Origin: a virus
Length of the DNA stretch: 41,548 bases
Reading direction: 5' to 3' (one strand)
IMG/VR virus record: IMGVR_UViG_3300049927_000157
Span: 1 to 41,548 of that record
Shown piece by piece: positions 38,130 through 41,548 of this stretch (within the stretch, counting starts at the first letter, position 1; each line of letters begins with the position of its first letter). The position numbers and the translations under genes were made by a program. The notes below the pieces were generated by a model, which saw nothing but the letters and a program-made list of their open reading frames with translations, made no database searches and was not told where the DNA came from.

Positions 38130-39091
38130 CTCGTGCCCTTCTTGTTGACCACGTCGTGCGCAGGCCTGACCGCGGCGAACTCCGCGAACGTGCGCGTAGA
38201 GCGGTGCAGGCGGTACGAGCCGGACGGCAGCAGGTGGATCACGACGCGCCACTGTGTCGGCGCGTACCCGGACTCCAGCCGGAGCCCCTCGTAGCCCTCG
38301 AGCTGCAGGAAGTGCGTCTGGTACACGCTCTTCGCGGTCTTGACGTCAAGCAGGCACGGCTCGCCGGTGAACGTGCGCCGCTCCAGCGGCGACAGCTTGG
38401 TGACTAGCTCGCCGACGAGGTTGCACTCGAAGTCGTAGCGCCCGGCGACGCGCAGCTCCTTGCTGCCGACGATCACCTCCGTCTTGCGCCCGTACGAGCC
38501 ATCGGCGTCCTGGCAGAACTTGACGAGCGCATCGACCCGGCCGCGTTCGTCGTCCTCCTCGATCTGCGACGGGTCGGGCATGACGCCGAGCTGGGCCCAC
38601 GCCTCGAACATCGAGTGCGCGTTGGTGCCGTGGCGGCCGCGCTCGTCGCGCACGTGGTTGGTCGTAAGCTTCTCGCGCGTCAGGGCGGCGACCATCGAGT
38701 CCATGGTCGCGCGCTCCCAGCGCGCAGGCAGCTTCTTGGCGGCCTTCGCGAGCCATAGGTCCCTGACGATCCCCGTCATCCTCGACCACGGCGTCCTGAC
38801 CTCCTGGAGCTCCTTGGCGATCGCGCGCGCCTCCTTCTCGAGCTCGGCGGCCGTCGGCTCCCAGAGCACCTGGAGCTCGCCCTTGAGCGTGCGCAGCTTG
38901 CCCCTGGCGTGGAGCTCCTCGACGCCGGCGGCTCCGATCTTCATGCCCCACCAGACGAGCGCAGGCTTGTCGAGCGCGCCAAGGACTGTCGAGACGGACG
39001 GGACCGGCTCGCCGTCGATCTTGTACGTGTGCGTCGGGTCGTGGTACTCGATCGTGAACCCCGCCGGCACGGTGACGACCTGGCTGCTCAT
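38123..39091 (-). CDS. Cas4/RecB-like PD-(D/E)XK exonuclease
   Basis: 322 aa. RYDFECNLVGE (motif II Asp), CLLDVKTAKSVYQTHF (motif III D-x-K) and QLEGYEGLRLESG (Q-x3-Y helix) are the three core motifs. The N-terminal 200 residues are helical, with HTYKIDGEPVPSVSTVLGAL typical of phage Cas4-like exonucleases. Works in recombination or end resection; paired with the metallophosphoesterase it may make an SbcCD-like system without a kleisin-like SMC subunit. ATG 39091, ATGA overlap. Confidence 0.8.
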   Translation of the reverse strand: MSSQVVTVPAGFTIEYHDPTHTYKIDGEPVPSVSTVLGALDKPALVWWGMKIGAAGVEELHARGKLRTLKGELQVLWEPTAAELEKEARAIAKELQEVRTPWSRMTGIVRDLWLAKAAKKLPARWERATMDSMVAALTREKLTTNHVRDERGRHGTNAHSMFEAWAQLGVMPDPSQIEEDDERGRVDALVKFCQDADGSYGRKTEVIVGSKELRVAGRYDFECNLVGELVTKLSPLERRTFTGEPCLLDVKTAKSVYQTHFLQLEGYEGLRLESGYAPTQWRVVIHLLPSGSYRLHRSTRTFAEFAAVRPAHDVVNKKGTRW

Positions 39092-39342
39092 ATCGTCCAC
39101 TCCGGCGCGTCCGACTCCAGCATCGCGTCGACACTGCCACCGCGAAAAGATGCGACCGCCTCGAGCTGCTCCGTGCGCGTCTTGAGTACGTAGCGCGCTA
39201 CGTAGGCGTCTGCCTCCTCGCGGGTGACAGTGCCCTTCGCGATCAGTGGCGCGAGCGCGAGGTTGACCTCGGTCGCGATGCGCTTCTGCCTGCGGGTCGG
39301 GGCCAGGATCGTCTTCTCGACGATGTCGTCGAGGGGGCTCAC
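39088..39342 (-). CDS. Small helical hypothetical protein
   Basis: 84 aa. GTG 39342 in a GTGA overlap. Helices LDDIVEKTILAPTRRQKRIA and ATEVNLALAPLIAKG, then YVLKTRTEQLEAVASF and an acidic tail. Unknown function. Confidence 0.6.
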   Translation of the reverse strand: MSPLDDIVEKTILAPTRRQKRIATEVNLALAPLIAKGTVTREEADAYVARYVLKTRTEQLEAVASFRGGSVDAMLESDAPEWTI

Positions 39343-39626
39343 GTCGCTACCGCCGTGACTATCGCGACGGACGTCCAGCGCTCGCGTGGGACCAGCGCGC
39401 TGGGGTCGTCGGCCGTGACGCCTGCAACGTGCTGCACGCCCGTGATCTGCACGGTCCACGACTCGTCGCTGGGCTCGCCGGTCGGGTGCACCGTCAGGAG
39501 CTCGCCGGCCCGCGGGCACGCCTCGAGGTCGAGCTGCACGTTGTCGATGTGCTCGCCGACCGAGGCGATCATCGAGCCGTCGCGCACGAGCAGCTTGCGC
39601 TCGTGGCGGCTTACGACGACCCTCAC
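39339..39626 (-). CDS. Hypothetical protein, paralogue of the product of 4604-4879
   Basis: 95 aa. GTG 39626 in a GTGA overlap. The core GELLTVHPTGEPSDESWT plus TGVQHV matches the product of 4604-4879. The rest is diverged. Presence of one copy in each early operon suggests an ancient duplication kept for a function in both transcription units. Confidence 0.65.
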   Translation of the reverse strand: MRVVVSRHERKLLVRDGSMIASVGEHIDNVQLDLEACPRAGELLTVHPTGEPSDESWTVQITGVQHVAGVTADDPSALVPRERWTSVAIVTAVAT

Positions 39627-39778
39627 GCCGTCGCGATCTTCTCGAGGAGGTCGCAGTGCGCCCCCACCGAGCTTGGGCCGGTGCCACGCTGCGGGAGCGG
39701 GCCGTCGGCGCCCTTCGCCGTTGCGACCCAGTACGAGCCCTCGCGGAAGACGCGGATGACGAACGCCTGGGCCCTCAC
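39623..39778 (-). CDS. Small hypothetical protein
   Basis: 51 aa. GTG 39778 in a GTGA overlap. FVIRVFREGSYWVATAKGAD, then GPLPQRGTGPSSVGAHCDLL: distantly reminiscent of a HicB-like fold but too short to call. Unknown. Confidence 0.5.
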   Translation of the reverse strand: MRAQAFVIRVFREGSYWVATAKGADGPLPQRGTGPSSVGAHCDLLEKIATA

Positions 39779-40578
39779 GCGGCGAGGACTGTGTCGAGGA
39801 ACGCGGGCCAGGACTTGAAGCGCCTCATGATCGAGGACTCCGCGGCCATGACCCCGCCCCGCACGGCGCGCTCGGCGGCGTACCGCTTGCGCGACACTCG
39901 GCCGGTGGGGCAGATCGACAGCAGGATCTCGCGGTGGTCGGCGTCCGTCCAGCGGCGCGTGTTGGAGCCCTTCTCCTTGATGCATGCCACGACCTTGCCG
40001 ATCGCGGTGGCGCACCCCTCGGCGTGCTGCCCGATGCTCTGGCCGCACTCGATGCAGAGGTTGAGCGTGCGCCGCACGTGGGCGTCCCTCTCGAACCTCG
40101 CGTGAACTCTCTGGTCCTGCGTCATCTCGTCTCCCTCGTCGTCATTGTGATTGACGGGGGCCACGATGTCAGCGCCCACCCCCCGGATGAACGCCATGGC
40201 GAGCTCGACGTTGGCCGGCTCGTTCCACCACATGTTGATGCCGCTCGGGTGCGGGAACGTGCATACGCGCCTGCCGCGGCTCTCTCCCCACTCTAGGTAC
40301 GCCCCGCGCCAGCCGTCCGCGGCGGCGACCCGCTTGCCCATGTAGACGAAGGCGACGCGCCTCGGCGTCCTCCTCCACAGCCGGTCTAGGCCGGCCCTCG
40401 CCTCCTGGAGTGGGAAGCTCGCCCCCTTCCCCGAGCGCGCGGGGAAGCGTTGGATGACGTTCGTGCGCGGTAACCCCGCGCCGCCGAGCAGCGCGAGTCG
40501 CCTGCCGGACTGCGTAGTGTTGGCCATGCGGCCGCGGCCAGATGCGTTCGGCGCCTCGCCGACGAGTAGCAACTCCAT
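39775..40578 (-). CDS. Uracil-DNA glycosylase-like domain fused to homing-endonuclease-type DNA-binding repeat
   Basis: 267 aa. N-terminal part (about 1-135): LLLVGEAPNASGRGRM, LLGGAGLPRTNVIQRF, RVAFVYMGKRVAAADG, CTFPHPSGINMWWN, the motif order of the uracil-DNA glycosylase superfamily (family 4-like). The C-terminal part (from about 155) has a CIEC...C Cys cluster and RRWTDADHREILLSICPTGR with SSIMRRFKSWPAFLD, resembling homing-endonuclease-associated repeats. An internal ATG near residue 152 could make the C-terminal part alone. First gene of the leftward repair operon. The fusion is unusual. Confidence 0.65.
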   Translation of the reverse strand: MELLLVGEAPNASGRGRMANTTQSGRRLALLGGAGLPRTNVIQRFPARSGKGASFPLQEARAGLDRLWRRTPRRVAFVYMGKRVAAADGWRGAYLEWGESRGRRVCTFPHPSGINMWWNEPANVELAMAFIRGVGADIVAPVNHNDDEGDEMTQDQRVHARFERDAHVRRTLNLCIECGQSIGQHAEGCATAIGKVVACIKEKGSNTRRWTDADHREILLSICPTGRVSRKRYAAERAVRGGVMAAESSIMRRFKSWPAFLDTVLAA

Positions 40579-40675
40579 GCGTGGTCTCTCCCCGAGTGCA
40601 GCGGTGCATTTACCTGGACATGACGTGCGGACGGACGGGGCCAGTGGCTCGCCGCGTCGTGGGGCGCTCGCGTAT

Positions 40676-40750
40676 TCCGCAACCGCTGCTCCTAACCTAT
40701 ACCCATCCGGTCGATCCGCAAACCGGCCAACAGGCCCATTTTCGCAACCG
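40676..40750. repeat. Three CGGTT(T)GCGGA-like direct sites flanking a promoter
   Basis: On the minus strand CGGTTGCGAAAAT, CGGTTTGCGGAT and CGGTTGCGGAAT occur near 40750-40738, 40726-40714 and 40687-40676, on both sides of a TATAGG hexamer. Spacing is roughly 20-40 bases. Candidate operator sites for the repair operon. Confidence 0.5.
40696..40724 (-). promoter_or_regulatory. Candidate promoter of the leftward repair operon
   Basis: Minus strand GGTTTG, 17 bases, TATAGG (40701-40696). About 110 bases of leader to ATG 40578. Does not carry box A. Weak -35. Confidence 0.35.
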
Positions 40751-40761
40751 ATAAAGTTGCG

Positions 40762-41058
40762 TCAGCGCGGAGGGGGCGGCCCGTGGTTCGGGAGCGGCTT
40801 CGCGCGGCACGGGAGCGAGAGTACGGTCTGCAGCGTCTCGGCGTGCGCAGCAGATAGCGCGCGGGGGTGTTCCTTGAAGTAGTCGTACGTCGCCGACCCC
40901 TTCACGCCGAGCTGGCTGTCCGCGAGCTGGATCCTCTGCGAGAGCACGATGCACAGCTGCTGCGCGGTGAGCTGCGTCTGCGAGAAGGCCCACACTCCGA
41001 CTACCGCCACGAGGGCGACCGTAGCGACCGCGGCGCCGAGGATGGACTTGTTCATCAT
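40762..41058 (-). CDS. Membrane-anchored protein, possible spanin or lysis accessory
   Basis: 98 aa. N-terminal transmembrane helix (about 6-28, AAVATVALVAVVGVWAFS), then an extracytoplasmic part with two Cys (LTAQQLCIVL and SLPCRAK) that may pair, a helix, and a Pro-rich end (NHGPPPPR). Starts in an ATGA overlap with the holin-like gene. An N-in, C-out accessory lysis protein is likely; type not determined. Confidence 0.65.
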   Translation of the reverse strand: MMNKSILGAAVATVALVAVVGVWAFSQTQLTAQQLCIVLSQRIQLADSQLGVKGSATYDYFKEHPRALSAAHAETLQTVLSLPCRAKPLPNHGPPPPR

Positions 41059-41300
41059 GAGAACAGCCCCGCTATCGCGCGCGCCGCTGTCGAGGCCGCG
41101 TGCGGCCCGACCCACCCCGACGCGACGGAGATGACTGCGCCGGCGACCGCGATCAGCACGGTCGCGATGCTCCCGAGGATGATCGTCTTCAGGCCCTTGA
41201 CGTCCTCGCCGAGGTTTCCGACGCGCTCGTAGAGCACGGCGACCTGCGTCTCCAGCGGGAGGCCCCGCACGTGCTCTGGGAGGACGTCGTCGTGCTTCAC
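41055..41300 (-). CDS. XhlA-type holin-like protein
   Basis: 81 aa. N-terminal amphipathic part with LETQVAVLYERVGNLGEDVK coiled coil, then one transmembrane helix (about 40-63, TIILGSIATVLIAVAGAVIS) and a Ser/Ala tail. This is the haemolysin XhlA/holin layout. GTG start 41300, 18 bases after the proteasome-like stop. Would deliver the cytoplasmic endolysins (5268-6327) to the wall. Confidence 0.75.
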   Translation of the reverse strand: MKHDDVLPEHVRGLPLETQVAVLYERVGNLGEDVKGLKTIILGSIATVLIAVAGAVISVASGWVGPHAASTAARAIAGLFS

Positions 41301-41548
41301 GGACTGTATACTGCCTGGCTAGCGCCCGGAGACTATCCTGCGGGCCAGGGCCTTCTCTTCCGGCGTGTATAGCACGGTCTTTACGAAGGAGATTTTCCCG
41401 CCCACGTAGTTGGTCGTGGCGGTCGCGGCCTCGATCGCCATCGTCGCGATCCCCTCGAGCCTGGCGTCCCCGACGGGGGAGCGCGCGTCGTCCAGGACGC
41501 CGTGGATCGCGCCGACCGCTGTCTCCGCGCCGGAGCCGATCGACTCCC
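41258..41548. repeat. Right copy of terminal direct repeat
   Basis: Second copy of the 291-base terminal repeat, covering the start of the holin-like gene and the 3' part of the proteasome-like gene. The three differences from the left copy all fall in third codon positions of the proteasome-like gene. Confidence 0.95.
41319..41548 (-). CDS. Proteasome-like hydrolase, 3' part (duplicate of 62-291)
   Basis: C-terminal part of the same gene as 62-688, cut by the window edge. Compared with the left copy it has three synonymous changes: a Pro codon CCA/CCG and two Thr codons ACA/ACG and ACT/ACC. Confidence 0.9.
   Translation of the reverse strand, partial: ESIGSGAETAVGAIHGVLDDARSPVGDARLEGIATMAIEAATATTNYVGGKISFVKTVLYTPEEKALARRIVSGR

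Noticed and set aside
39623-39778. HicB-like antitoxin
   Set aside because: Only the first strands resemble HicB, the protein is too short and no HicA neighbour exists.
1-41548. tRNA genes, integrase, immunity repressor
   Set aside because: None recognised on reading both strands; absence by eye is not proof, but no family motifs (tyrosine/serine recombinase catalytic domains, cI-like HTH genes) were seen.

Overview
The window is a complete, circularly permuted genome of a tailed double-stranded DNA phage. Bases 1-291 recur at 41258-41548 with three substitutions, so the unique circle is about 41,257 bp. High GC content, frequent GTG (and some TTG) starts, many 4-base ATGA/GTGA gene overlaps, leaderless-looking late genes and a proteasome-like enzyme point to an actinobacterial host; that is an inference. 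A tape-measure protein, a major tail tube protein and a -1 frameshifted tail assembly chaperone make it a siphovirus. I recognise no integrase, immunity repressor, tRNA or CRISPR, so it is probably virulent.

Layout. (1) A leftward operon at 2544-62 continues through the permutation point to 40762. It encodes a thymidylate synthase-family enzyme with a dCMP-type substitution, two small proteins, a MazG-like pyrophosphohydrolase, an HslV/proteasome-beta-like hydrolase, an XhlA-type holin-like protein and a membrane-anchored protein. (2) A rightward early operon at 2880-5271 carries an AbrB-like small protein, an AAA+ ATPase and small proteins. (3) A leftward block at 10008-5268 holds many small unknowns, a secreted Gly-linker protein and the lytic enzymes. 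(4) A control region at 10009-10380 contains a divergent promoter and a perfect 23-bp inverted repeat built of GGTGAACT units. (5) Rightward replication genes at 10381-13877: SSB-like protein, HNH nuclease, primase-polymerase/helicase and Cys-rich proteins. (6) Packaging and head genes at 13879-18396. (7) An inserted early-type block at 18524-22229 (DUF2786 protein, HExxH protein, HD hydrolase and others). (8) Major capsid protein, then a glycosyltransferase/GNAT/polysaccharide-deacetylase cassette at 23261-25351. (9) Connector and tail genes at 25368-35138, ending in three paralogous fibre proteins. (10) A leftward recombination/repair operon at 40578-35218: UDG-like protein, Cas4-like and Holliday-resolvase-like PD-(D/E)XK nucleases, and a metallophosphoesterase.

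Two expression styles are visible. Four early-type units share a two-part promoter: a 16-bp TTGCAAACNGTGGCGG-like box whose start lies exactly 33 bp before the start of a TANNNT hexamer. They are followed by leaders with a Shine-Dalgarno, often with a CCCCCAC stretch. Most late genes that follow an intergenic gap instead have a (T/C)ANN(A/G)T-like hexamer 6-9 bases before the start codon and no Shine-Dalgarno, as expected of leaderless mRNA.

The observations most worth following up are the proteasome-like hydrolase, the sugar-modification cassette beside the capsid gene, the dCMP-type thymidylate synthase relative next to a nucleotide pyrophosphohydrolase, and the two promoter classes.
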